Assembly (NCBI RefSeq): GCF_003955665.1
Contig: NZ_RXHU01000110.1
Coordinates: 403 to 63,043, forward strand
Source: Paenibacillus whitsoniae
GTDB lineage: Bacteria > Bacillota > Bacilli > Paenibacillales > NBRC-103111
Direction of reading: 5' to 3'
Length of the DNA: 62,641 nt
Shown: positions 16,762-24,802 of the stretch, one piece after another
How the letters are laid out: every line of letters begins with the position of its first letter
Position numbering within the stretch: the stretch's first letter is position 1
Position numbers and translations under genes: made by a program
The notes under the pieces: model-generated
What the model saw: only the letters and a program-made list of their open reading frames with translations
Told to the model about the DNA's origin: nothing
Databases searched by the model: none

Positions 16762-17835
16762 ATGACAAATGCTAAACTGGATGCGCTGCGAGGACGCATA
16801 GATGAGATTAATCTGCTATTGCTGGAGCTGCTTTCCGAACGGGCGGCGATTGCCCAGGAAATTGGCCAGGAGAAAGAAAAACAAGGCGTACCCAAGCATG
16901 ATCCGATTCGCGAGAAAGAGATGCTCGAAGCGCTTGTTGCCCGCAACAACGGGCCTTTCGATACCGATGCGATCCGGCATCTGTTCAAGCAAATTTTCCA
17001 AGCGTCCCTGAATCTGCAGCAAAACGATCACAAAAAGCAGCTGCTCGTCTCACGAAAGCAGAAGAAAGAGGATACCGTCATCACGCTCGGTCCGGTTACG
17101 GTTGGGGGCACGAAGCCGATCATGGTCGCCGGCCCCTGCTCGGTTGAAAGCTATGAGCAGCTGCGAACGGTTGCTGCCTCCTTGAAGCAGGCCGGCGTGC
17201 ACGTCATGCGCGGCGGCGCGTTCAAACCGCGGACGTCCCCCTATGATTTTCAGGGGCTCGGGATTGAAGGGTTACGCATGTTGAAAGAGGTTGCATCTGA
17301 ATTCGGCCTGAAAACGATCAGCGAAATCGTCGATCCCGCGCATATTGAGCTTGCCGGTCAGTACATCGACGTTATCCAGATCGGCGCGCGGAACATGCAA
17401 AACTTCGAGCTGCTCAAAGCAGCCGGCGAAGTGCGCACGCCGATACTCCTGAAGCGCGGGCTCGCGGCGACGATTGACGAATTCCTGCATGCGGCAGAAT
17501 ACATCCTCTCCCGCGGCAACTCGCAAGTCATGCTGATTGAGCGGGGCATCCGCACATACGAGAAGGCAACGCGCAACACGCTTGACATCTCGGCCGTACC
17601 GATTCTTAAGCAGGAAAGCCACCTGCCGGTGCTTGTCGATGTCACCCATTCGACCGGTCGCAAGGACATTTTTGCGCCGTGCGCAAAGGCTGCGCTGGCG
17701 GCAGGGGCCGACGGTATCATGGTCGAGGTGCACCCCGACCCGCCAACCGCCCTGTCGGATGCGGCGCAGCAGCTCACGATCGAGGAATTCAATCGTTTCT
17801 ATACGGAAGTGAATAAGAACGGTATCGTTTTTTAG
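16762..17835 (+). CDS. aroA: Bifunctional chorismate mutase / 3-deoxy-7-phosphoheptulonate synthase
   Basis: This cytosolic enzyme condenses phosphoenolpyruvate and erythrose 4-phosphate, the first step of the shikimate pathway. The symbol follows Bacillus subtilis aroA(G), not the E. coli EPSP synthase. The ATG at 16762 follows GAGGAGGAA. The 357 residues equal the B. subtilis length: a chorismate mutase-like helical domain (about 1-90) then a KDOP-type DAHP synthase barrel with VAGPCSVESYEQ near 121, GGAFKPRTSPYDFQGLG near 147-163, IQIGARNMQNFELLKA near 207-222 and VDVTHSTGR near 291. Chorismate or prephenate usually inhibits via the mutase domain. The T-box adds control by aromatic amino acid charging. 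Confidence 0.96.
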   Translation: MTNAKLDALRGRIDEINLLLLELLSERAAIAQEIGQEKEKQGVPKHDPIREKEMLEALVARNNGPFDTDAIRHLFKQIFQASLNLQQNDHKKQLLVSRKQKKEDTVITLGPVTVGGTKPIMVAGPCSVESYEQLRTVAASLKQAGVHVMRGGAFKPRTSPYDFQGLGIEGLRMLKEVASEFGLKTISEIVDPAHIELAGQYIDVIQIGARNMQNFELLKAAGEVRTPILLKRGLAATIDEFLHAAEYILSRGNSQVMLIERGIRTYEKATRNTLDISAVPILKQESHLPVLVDVTHSTGRKDIFAPCAKAALAAGADGIMVEVHPDPPTALSDAAQQLTIEEFNRFYTEVNKNGIVF

Positions 17836-17842
17836 CATGCAA

Positions 17843-17882
17843 AAGCCCCCCGCCCGACTCTTAAGAGAAGGACGGAGGGCTT
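17843..17882. terminator. Bidirectional terminator
   Basis: AAGCCC...GGGCTT forms the base of an interrupted stem between the DAHP synthase gene and the convergent membrane-protein gene. On the plus strand it is followed by GTCTTTC, and on the minus strand by a four-T run. Confidence 0.6.
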
Positions 17883-17902
17883 GTCTTTCAGACAGACGCC
17901 GC

Positions 17903-18412
17903 CTATACCGTTTTATCGATAAACGCAACATTGTTCTGGTCTGCGTACTTTTTCAATCGGACCGCCATCGCGTCGACATCGAAGCGGTTCAGCATTTTCG
18001 TATATACCCAGCGCGGCGTTTTGCCGTTCATCTCAATGACAACCTGATTCGACTGAACCACAATTTCCTTAATGTTCTCTGCCGTGACGTTCAGTTCCCG
18101 CGCTAGACCGCGTTTGGACAACGTCGTTTTGCTGACTCGCAGATAAGGACGCCTCAGAAAGAAAATAAAGATGCCGACTACCAGATAGCTGAGCGTCGTA
18201 AACCAGTACATGTTATCCCCTTCCGCTCGCGTCAACGTAAACAGCAGGAACAGGGCGACAACGATAAAAAAGCCGGACAGCAGCAGGCTCCTGCCTTTGA
18301 ACACCTCCGCACGGTCCGGGTCAGTCGATATTGGCGCCTTCCCCTGTTTCGCTCTCGTTTTGTTAATTTGCTTAGAATTTTTTCTGACCATTCGTTCCCA
18401 CTTGCGAGACAT
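17903..18412 (-). CDS. Small membrane protein of unknown function, 169 aa
   Basis: The ATG at 18412 (MSRKWERMVRKN) lies 8 nt after AAGGAG; the longer frame starts at a GTG inside that site. The product has a very basic N-terminus (about 1-45, rich in Lys/Arg), two adjacent membrane helices (about residues 46-62 and 71-88, SGFFIVVALFLLFTLT and LSYLVVGIFIFFLR) and a cytosolic C-terminal domain of about 75 residues (NVTAENIKEIVVQSNQVVIEM). The layout resembles conserved PH-like Paenibacillus/Bacillus membrane proteins, but I cannot name the family. It stands alone between two convergent or divergent neighbours. Confidence 0.75.
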   Translation of the reverse strand: MSRKWERMVRKNSKQINKTRAKQGKAPISTDPDRAEVFKGRSLLLSGFFIVVALFLLFTLTRAEGDNMYWFTTLSYLVVGIFIFFLRRPYLRVSKTTLSKRGLARELNVTAENIKEIVVQSNQVVIEMNGKTPRWVYTKMLNRFDVDAMAVRLKKYADQNNVAFIDKTV

Positions 18413-18610
18413 GCCGTTCACTCCTTGACTATAATGCGAACCTTCCTGTGGCCTGCAGGCCGCAGGCGCTTTCGCTCATTGCTCCATCATCCCATAAATT
18501 GCGGCGAATGTCGATACGCGGGAAGGATGCACAAGGTGCAGATGTCATCGCTTTCGCGTATACTTAATCTCACACCAAAACTTTACATAAATTCCCAGAG
18601 GAGTGGTCCC

Positions 18611-19195
18611 ATGCCTGTATTTGCTGCAAACCCGATATTAATCGAATTTCCAGAGAGTTTCGAAAGCTCCCGCTTGTTGATCCGAGCACCTTTATGGGGA
18701 GACGGCGCCCCGCTCAATGAAGCTGTCGCCGAAAGCTTGGAAGAGCTTCGCCCCTGGATGCCTTGGGCACAAACCCTGCCTGCACCGGAAGATTCCGAAG
18801 CCAACATTCGGGACGCAAGGCTCAAATTTCTGGCCCGTTCGGATTTGCGATTAATGCTTATCTCCAAAGAAACCGGTGCGCTTGTCGGCAGCAGCGGACT
18901 GCACCGCATAGATTGGCAAGTTCGCAGGTTCGAAATCGGCTATTGGATCCGCACTTCCTGCGCCAAACAAGGCTTCGTCACCGAAGCGGTCAACGCGATT
19001 ACTCAATTCGCTATCGACGAATTACAAGCGAACCGCATCGAAATTCGCTGCGATGCACAAAATACGCGCAGTGCAGCCGTAGCGCTTCGCGCCGGTTATA
19101 CGTTGGAAGGCACGCTTCGCAGCGATCGCTGCGACGTGAATGGAGAGCTCCGTAATACGCTGGTTTTTGCCAAGGTGCGCGGGACCGAGTTCTAA
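18611..19195 (+). CDS. GNAT N-acetyltransferase, RimJ/RimL type
   Basis: The ATG at 18611 (MPVFAANPILIEFPE) follows AGAGGAG by 8-9 nt; the longer frame upstream is in a non-coding stretch. The 194-residue protein has the Acetyltransf_3 pattern of RimJ/RimL enzymes: SSRLLIRAPLWGD near residues 21-33, a beta strand before GYWIRTSCAKQGFVTEAVNAI (acetyl-CoA pyrophosphate-binding loop region), and IRCDAQNTRSAAVALRAGYTLEG at the C-terminal part. Members acetylate N-termini of ribosomal proteins or small amines. The substrate here is unknown. No operon partner is seen. Confidence 0.9.
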   Translation: MPVFAANPILIEFPESFESSRLLIRAPLWGDGAPLNEAVAESLEELRPWMPWAQTLPAPEDSEANIRDARLKFLARSDLRLMLISKETGALVGSSGLHRIDWQVRRFEIGYWIRTSCAKQGFVTEAVNAITQFAIDELQANRIEIRCDAQNTRSAAVALRAGYTLEGTLRSDRCDVNGELRNTLVFAKVRGTEF

Positions 19196-19245
19196 AGGAT
19201 CGCTCAAGAGGTCAAGAGGCTTCCGAGCTGCAAGCGAAACTTGAC

Positions 19246-20181
19246 TTACCCCCAATGCGCCGGCCGCTTTAACCTAGGCGGCACCTTCGTGTGCAAATCT
19301 CCCTTAGCTGCGTTAAGCTGGGCTTGCGTCACAAACAGACTCGCAGACAGATCGGCCCCCCGTAGATCCGCATCCCGGAAATCTGCGCCGATCAAGTCGG
19401 CTCCCGACAGCTCGACGCCTCTTAGATCGGCCGCAATCAGAAAAGCTCCCCGCAGGTGAGCGCCTCGCAGATTCGCAGTCCGCAGGTCGGCGCCCATCAG
19501 ATCGGCACCGCGACCAAGCTTGTGACGCAAAGACCGCCCTTTGTCATTCGGGCGAGTTTCTTGCCCAGCGGTCGCTGCCGCCCGGACAAGCTCGCTTGTC
19601 TTCACGAGCAAGCTGTTGATGGATGCCCGGTGCAGACCGATATCCAGGTTCAGAAGCTCTTGCGGGCGGAGCGACGTCATCCGTTCGGTCTCCTCCAGCA
19701 GCCGGCGAAGCTCATCATGGAGAGGCGCCGCCACTTGCAAGCCGAGCGCTTCCGTCAAATACCACAACAATTCGTGCAGCTGCATCATCACACGAAATAC
19801 GTCATACATCTCATTAGCGGATTCCGGCGATTCCCGCCAATCTTTACCGCCGTAGGTTTCCCCGGATACTTTCTGCCCTGCACCAAAGCAGTCAAACGTT
19901 ATACAGCCTTTCAACCCTTTCTCGGAAAGCTGATCGTGAACACGACAACGATGATCCGTCTGCAAATGAAGGCAAGGCTGCCCCGCATGCTTATCGTCTG
20001 GAAAGCCGTCTGATGCCGAGAAATATAAAGCCACACAGCATAACCCAAAACATGCACCGCAATCTGCCTGCAGGGATGTTAAAGATGGCTTCGAAACGAG
20101 GTTTGATTTTAGAGATTCTTGAGATTCTTGAGCCACAGGCCAGTCCTCCTTGCTCCCGATTGTTGATAATTCCTTTTTCAT
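19246..20181 (-). CDS. Pentapeptide-repeat protein with an N-terminal Cys cluster
   Basis: The start is set at 20181 (MKKELSTIGSKEDW) because the longer frame runs back through the terminator of the next gene; the ribosome-binding site is weak (GAAGGCGG about 15 nt away), so a TTG slightly upstream is possible. Of 311 residues, the N-terminal part (about 40-110) carries CGACFGLCC, later Cys residues and a CITFDCFGAG stretch, reminiscent of the CxxCxxxCC metal- or Fe-S-binding families. The C-terminus (about 230-285) has about ten A(D/N)LxG-type pentapeptides, which form a right-handed quadrilateral beta-helix. Function is unknown. Some pentapeptide proteins mimic DNA and protect gyrase, but nothing here shows that. 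Confidence 0.8.
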   Translation of the reverse strand: MKKELSTIGSKEDWPVAQESQESLKSNLVSKPSLTSLQADCGACFGLCCVALYFSASDGFPDDKHAGQPCLHLQTDHRCRVHDQLSEKGLKGCITFDCFGAGQKVSGETYGGKDWRESPESANEMYDVFRVMMQLHELLWYLTEALGLQVAAPLHDELRRLLEETERMTSLRPQELLNLDIGLHRASINSLLVKTSELVRAAATAGQETRPNDKGRSLRHKLGRGADLMGADLRTANLRGAHLRGAFLIAADLRGVELSGADLIGADFRDADLRGADLSASLFVTQAQLNAAKGDLHTKVPPRLKRPAHWG

Positions 20182-20240
20182 GATGTGCTTTATGATACCG
20201 CCTTCACGCCAATGATTCAATACAAGCCTTCCTACCTCCT

Positions 20241-20284
20241 GCCAAAAAGAAACCGCCAACCCTCACAGCCGCAAGGATTGGCGG
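20241..20284 (-). terminator. Terminator of the CBM96/beta-helix gene
   Basis: The minus-strand stem CCGCCAA/TTGGCGG (20284-20253) is followed by TTTCTTTTT. It begins 12 nt after the stop of the secreted beta-helix protein gene. Confidence 0.75.
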
Positions 20285-20295
20285 AATTCTCTCAC

Positions 20296-22101
20296 TTACT
20301 GATTCACATTGGAGTTGTACAAATTGCCGCCGCCTGTGCGCGTATCGTTCGCAGCGGTTGTGCCCGTCGCCTGGCTCGTTGCAAAGACAACGTAACCTGC
20401 CGAATTATCCAAATTTACCGTGTTATTGTTAAACGAGTTGTTCATGCCTGTTGCGTAGTCGGTGCCATGCGTGCGAACCTGGAAGGCGTCCAGTATTTTC
20501 GTATTGCCGTTGCGATAGCCTTGATTATAGCGAACAATGGTATTTACGCCTTTTATATCGATAAAGCTGTCTGCGCTGTTATCTCCGCTGATGCCTGTGC
20601 CATTGAAGGTGCAGTACTCGATGATCGTACCGGTCGCGCCCTCTTTGACATCAATATGCTCCGCCGTAATGCCGCCGTTGAAATTCGTGTGGCTGATGAC
20701 ATTTCCCGTCACGACGTGTTCGTAATTCGAGCTGGAGTCAGATCCGATATAGGCGCCTTCTCCGTACCCTGACTGGTATTTGCCTGTATCATAAATCAAA
20801 GAGTACTCTAGCGTGTTATAGGAGCTGCCGTCACGGAAATGAACGCCCTCGTCGCCAACGTTGTGGACCTCAACATTGTTCAGGAGGTTACGATTGCCGT
20901 TGTCGATGATGATGCCTTTTTGCGCCGTGGTGATTTCAACATCGCGAATTTGCCAATAATCGCCGGTCAAATGAATGCCGTAAGACCCGTCATTCACAGC
21001 CGAGCCTTTCAGAACTGCCGGGTTCGAGGAATCGCAGCTTTTCAACACGATCGGACTCCCCGACGTACCGTTCGCTCCGGAGTAGAACAAGCCTTGACCG
21101 CCCGGATCGCCGCTGGTCGAGCGATTCCCGACATACGTGCCCGGTGCAAGCAAAATAACCGTACCCGCCGTCGCATTTTTCATTGCGTTCTGAATCGCCG
21201 TTGTCGAACTCAGTGCCCCGGAGCAGCTCGAGCCGGAAGAGCCTGCGCTCGTCGTCACGTTAATCGTGGAGCTTTGACCGGAGGCATTGCCGGCAGCATC
21301 CTTCGCTTTGATGGCATAGCTGTAGGTGGTGGAGGCTGACAGGCCGGTGTCGCTGGTAGATGTGCCGGTCACCGTTTTGAGAAACGAGCCGTTCCGGTAT
21401 ATCTCATAACCGGTGACTCCGACATTGTCGGTCGATGCGGACCAGCTCAAATTGATCTGCGAGGACGAAGCCGCCGTGCCAGTAAGCCCGGTCGGCGTCG
21501 AAGGTGCCTGTGTATCGCCACCTCCCCCGCCGCTGCCGCCGCTCTCGATCACAAGCTGCGGCTTGTTGGAGGCATTTTCCTTGCTGTTCAGCGTCGTATA
21601 CTTCCCTACGCTTTCCTGCAACGCGAAAGATACCAGGCCGTCACCCCCAGCTTCCGCTGTAACATACGACGTGACGTCGATTTCGTTATACATGTTGGTC
21701 GTATTGATCGGGATACTGCCTGCGGAGGCGCCAACCGTCGGCTTCGTATTCCACGTAATGGCCGACTGCGTCCAGCTGTCCGTCGTCTTGTAGGCAGAGA
21801 GCTCCGTGTTGGAGGAAGCGCTGCCATAAATACGCAGCTTCGCGCTCGTGACACCCGAAATACCTGCCAGGCTAAATTTCAAAAACGAATAGCGGGAGGC
21901 ACCTGGGTCGTTTTTCACATACAGCGAAGTGGCTGTCCCATAATTACTCGTCGGATTCCCTTCATGGACATAAGCATCGTCGGAAGGGGTGAGCGTCGAA
22001 GTGGCGGCGCCGGCCACAGATGGAACCGCCAACACCAGCAAGGACGATAGGAGAACCAACAGGCTCGTTCTGCTTCTCTTGGGATCATACTGCTTTTTCA
22101 T
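20296..22101 (-). CDS. Secreted CBM96 (DNRLRE)-FN3-right-handed beta-helix protein
   Basis: The start at 22101 (MKKQYDPKRSRTS) is 7 nt after GGAGG. The 601-residue product begins with a signal peptide (to about residue 33), then a DNRLRE/CBM96 beta-sandwich (about 34-190), a Gly-rich linker, one fibronectin type III domain (about 200-288), and a C-terminal parallel beta-helix region (about 295-601) with repeated NxxxxVxxxxxGxxxRxGSS-like turns. Beta-helix regions of this type occur in polysaccharide lyases (pectate lyase PL1/PL9-like) and related carbohydrate-active enzymes; I cannot pick the exact activity. It probably binds and cuts plant polysaccharide outside the cell. A cre-like site lies upstream. 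It is transcribed alone. Confidence 0.88.
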   Translation of the reverse strand: MKKQYDPKRSRTSLLVLLSSLLVLAVPSVAGAATSTLTPSDDAYVHEGNPTSNYGTATSLYVKNDPGASRYSFLKFSLAGISGVTSAKLRIYGSASSNTELSAYKTTDSWTQSAITWNTKPTVGASAGSIPINTTNMYNEIDVTSYVTAEAGGDGLVSFALQESVGKYTTLNSKENASNKPQLVIESGGSGGGGGDTQAPSTPTGLTGTAASSSQINLSWSASTDNVGVTGYEIYRNGSFLKTVTGTSTSDTGLSASTTYSYAIKAKDAAGNASGQSSTINVTTSAGSSGSSCSGALSSTTAIQNAMKNATAGTVILLAPGTYVGNRSTSGDPGGQGLFYSGANGTSGSPIVLKSCDSSNPAVLKGSAVNDGSYGIHLTGDYWQIRDVEITTAQKGIIIDNGNRNLLNNVEVHNVGDEGVHFRDGSSYNTLEYSLIYDTGKYQSGYGEGAYIGSDSSSNYEHVVTGNVISHTNFNGGITAEHIDVKEGATGTIIEYCTFNGTGISGDNSADSFIDIKGVNTIVRYNQGYRNGNTKILDAFQVRTHGTDYATGMNNSFNNNTVNLDNSAGYVVFATSQATGTTAANDTRTGGGNLYNSNVNQ

Positions 22102-22218
22102 CAACATTCCTCCAGGTTTTCAAATAGATTACGATTTCACAAAGCCAACCTCATCTGCCGAAACCTACTGCTTGCTGCCTTCTCGTCCTCCCTGCCCCCT
22201 TTCTCTCAAAAATCATTT

Positions 22219-22233
22219 GGTTGCGCTTACAAA
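22219..22233. promoter_or_regulatory. cre site (CcpA) upstream of the CBM96/beta-helix gene
   Basis: On the minus strand TTGTAAGCGCAACCA fully fits the WTGNAANCGNWNNCW consensus. It sits about 118 nt upstream of the start codon at 22101, so CcpA could repress or modulate this gene in rich sugar. Confidence 0.7.
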
Positions 22234-22495
22234 CCAAGCTTACCACTTCGCCGAATAAGCGAATTGTATAATTTTAGGGTATTCATGTGTTTTCTTTGGA
22301 AAAAAAATCCTGTTCCCGCCCGCTGATCAAAAAATAATCCCCGGCTGCTTGCGCACGTTTTGGATGGAACTAGGCATAACTGCCAGATCCCCGTCATACC
22401 ATGTAATGTTGATCTTTTCTGAAAAGCTTTCTGAAATTTACAGAAAAACGGAAAGACCAGCTCCCCAAATTCGATGCCCAATGGAAGGATGTTGA

Positions 22496-22993
22496 TTTCG
22501 TATTCTTACGCTGTCGAAAGTACTCTATCTGGAGAGCCAGTGCTCCAATCCGCAAGATGCCATTATTATCCGTTTGCTGCTGGAAGGCTTAACGCCGCAG
22601 GATATGCTCCAGCTTCGCCGCCATTCGCTCCAAGTTCCGAGCCGAAAACTGACCTACACAGATGGCTGCGGCACCATAAAACAGCACCACGTCTCACTCG
22701 CCTGCATGGACCTCTACCAAGCGGCCATCGATCAGACCCACTACGAGATTCCCGCCGCCCGGCTTGCCAAAGCCTCAATTGCGACGCTGCGTGAAAGCGG
22801 CCGGCTGATCAAACTCACCTTAGCTGATTATGTGGCGAATCGCTGCTTGATCACCGACATGGATTCGGCCATGCTGCGAACCATCTACATGCGGCTGCGC
22901 CGATTAGCCGCCCATTTTTCGGCACCTGAGCTGCTCGAGCTGCTGAATGGAGGCAATCTGCCCGCATCTGCGCAACAATTCGCGCATGCCTAA
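22496..22993 (+). pseudogene. Decayed gene, possible integrase/MrpR-like remnant
   Basis: An open frame runs from just after a TGA at 22493 to the stop at 22993, with a TTG at 22574 as the only obvious start and no good ribosome-binding site. It encodes PQDAIIIRLLLEGLTPQDML early on, then about 120 residues ending in NGGNLPASAQQFAHA. The preceding sequence in another frame (22413-22495) also reads as protein-like (KFDAQWKDVDF), hinting at a frameshift. The AII-RLLLEGL pattern resembles phage lytic-cycle repressor MrpR/tyrosine-recombinase-like proteins, but I am unsure. It lies between two secreted enzyme genes and ends at a terminator. Confidence 0.4.
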
Positions 22994-23015
22994 CCGCAGC
23001 GCTTACATATAGAAA

Positions 23016-23059
23016 GCCGCAAATCCTGTCTGGGGCAGGACTTGCGGCTTCTTCTTTTT
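23016..23059 (+). terminator. Strong terminator after the decayed gene
   Basis: GCCGCAAATCCTG and its near-complement CAGGACTTGCGGC form a long stem (23016-23048) followed by TTCTTCTTTTTATT. The same hairpin is also close to the 3' end of the converging GH43 gene. Confidence 0.75.
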
Positions 23060-24533
23060 ATTGCACTTTCAGCAGGCGCCACTGCTGATTCTTACCGCCG
23101 TTGTCCGTCCATTGAATGGCTGCGCCGCCATTCGCTTTGGACCCGCCGGAAATATCGATCAGCTTGCCGGTCGCTCGATTTTTCAGCTTGACATTGCCGC
23201 CGCCGTTGTCGACGACTTGCCATTGCTGGCTGCTCCAGCCGCCGTCCGTCCATTGCTCGATCACCGCACCGTCAGCGGTCGAGCCGCTCTCCACGCCGAT
23301 GATCAGACCGCTGCCCCGGTTCTGAATCTTGTAATATCCGCTGCCGGCGCTGATAAATTTCCACTGCTGGCTGGTCCAGCCGCTGTCAATATACTGCTCC
23401 AGGTTATCACCGCTCGCCGTCCCTTGCCCCACGACATTGAGATCTTTCCCGCTGTTGCGGTTTTCAAGCAAATAATACGCGCTCGTATCGATCGCCGGCG
23501 AAGAAGCGGAAATACTGCCCATGGCCGCATCAATCGTCACATTGCTGCCCCAGCTCATCGAGAGCGAGGTGTTTGTCGGGAACGTCAGCGGCAGCCACAC
23601 ATAACGCGATTCCATCACTTTGCCGCTCCAGGCGCCCGCCCAACGGTCGCCCATGTACAAATAGCTGGTTGTGCTTGAGCCTTCAACCGGCAAAATATAC
23701 GCACTTTGCGAATCAAACGTCGTCGAATCCCCAAAGTTCGTCAGCCCGCTCCACGTGCCCGTGATGCTGGACGCTGTCGCGTATTTGGCCTGGTTCGGAT
23801 CCCAGCCGGTTGCTCCCGACGTCACGAGGAAGTACGTGCTGCCCCGCTTGAACATTGCCGGCGCTTCGCGGTATTGGCCTGACCATAAGGTCGTGACAAG
23901 CGAATCCACCCCAAGGAAATCGTTCGTCAGCTTGTAGATGTTCAAATTCGCATTGACGCTTGTCGCCGAAATCAGATAGGCGGTTCCGTTATCGTTGTAC
24001 ACCGTCATATCGCGGGAATCGTACCCGAGCGGACGGAAGCTGCCTTGGTACGTGTAATTGCCGTCTACTGTGCTGGAATAGGCGACGGCTGTGCGTGCCT
24101 GACCGTAGTCCGACCCATTTTCCCAGTGCATCCAGAGCACATATTTGCCCGTCGACGCATTATAAATGACCTTCGGCCGCTCGATATTGGAAACATTCAG
24201 TTCTGCCGCCGAATTTTTCGTCAGGATGTCGTTGCGGAATTCCCACGTCTTCAAGTCCGTAGACCGGTAACAGGATACCGCCTTGAACGTGCCGTCGTCG
24301 TTGCGGTTTTCCCCGAACCAGTAAAAGTAGCTGCCTACCTTGATCACCCCGCCGCCGTGCGCGTGAATGATGTTGCCGTTCGTATCTTTGAATTGAATGC
24401 CATTTTGGATCGTGACAGCGGCTGCCTGTGAGCTTGGAACCAAGAAACATGCACATGCCACCACAAACGCCAGCAAAAAGGTCAGTATGATCCCCCATGT
24501 GCGACCTCGGACAGGTCTTATCATCATTGACAT
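23058..24533 (-). CDS. Secreted GH43 exo-beta-1,3-galactanase-like enzyme with ricin-type lectin domain
   Basis: The 491-residue protein has a signal peptide (about 1-38), a five-bladed beta-propeller GH43 domain (about 40-335) and a ricin B-like trefoil domain (about 350-491) with QQW repeats, a CBM13-type module. The pattern HGGGVIKVGSYFYWFGEN, NIERPKVIYN (E119), SRDMTVYNDNGTAYLI, YREAPAMFKR (E223), SGATGWDPNQAKYA and TTFDSQSAYILPV (Q276) matches the GH43_24 exo-beta-1,3-galactanases that trim arabinogalactan main chains. In that subfamily a Gln is thought to replace the usual Asp base. Two possible ATG starts (24533 or 24527) follow AAAGGA. A cre-like site lies 67 nt upstream. Confidence 0.9.
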   Translation of the reverse strand: MSMMIRPVRGRTWGIILTFLLAFVVACACFLVPSSQAAAVTIQNGIQFKDTNGNIIHAHGGGVIKVGSYFYWFGENRNDDGTFKAVSCYRSTDLKTWEFRNDILTKNSAAELNVSNIERPKVIYNASTGKYVLWMHWENGSDYGQARTAVAYSSTVDGNYTYQGSFRPLGYDSRDMTVYNDNGTAYLISATSVNANLNIYKLTNDFLGVDSLVTTLWSGQYREAPAMFKRGSTYFLVTSGATGWDPNQAKYATASSITGTWSGLTNFGDSTTFDSQSAYILPVEGSSTTSYLYMGDRWAGAWSGKVMESRYVWLPLTFPTNTSLSMSWGSNVTIDAAMGSISASSPAIDTSAYYLLENRNSGKDLNVVGQGTASGDNLEQYIDSGWTSQQWKFISAGSGYYKIQNRGSGLIIGVESGSTADGAVIEQWTDGGWSSQQWQVVDNGGGNVKLKNRATGKLIDISGGSKANGGAAIQWTDNGGKNQQWRLLKVQ

Positions 24534-24599
24534 CCATCCTTTCCCGTGCGGTTTGGTCTTGCGTGATACCCTTCTGTCTGACCATCGTGCTTCGTGCTG

Positions 24600-24614
24600 C
24601 TGAAAGCGGTTACT
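24600..24614. promoter_or_regulatory. cre-like site upstream of the GH43 gene
   Basis: CTGAAAGCGGTTACT matches WTGNAANCGNWNNCW at all fixed positions except the first W. It lies 67 nt upstream of the GH43 start codon on the opposite strand orientation, which does not matter for CcpA. Confidence 0.6.
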
Positions 24615-24763
24615 TCACTGCTCGCGCCACCACCTCCTTTACCTTCACATTAGCGAATTCTCCGAGTTCTCCGCTACTGAACAATCCGTCGTGAACTATG
24701 AACTTTCTCAACTTCCCGCTTCCGCATGCAACGGTTCACCGCCCACGATGCAAACGCCCATAC

Positions 24764-24802
24764 AAAAAAAATGGATCTCCCTCATCTTACGAGGAAAATC
24801 CA
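24764..24802 (-). terminator. Terminator of the alcohol dehydrogenase/EamA pair
   Basis: On the minus strand TGGAT-TTTCCTC...GAGGGAG-ATCCA overlaps the stop codon of the EamA gene and is followed by eight T residues. Confidence 0.7.

Noticed and set aside
22101..22495. tRNA or sRNA gene in the AT-rich gap upstream of the CBM96 gene
   Set aside because: No cloverleaf or strong independent hairpin with a T-run was seen; the stretch contains only the cre site and the beginning of the decayed gene.
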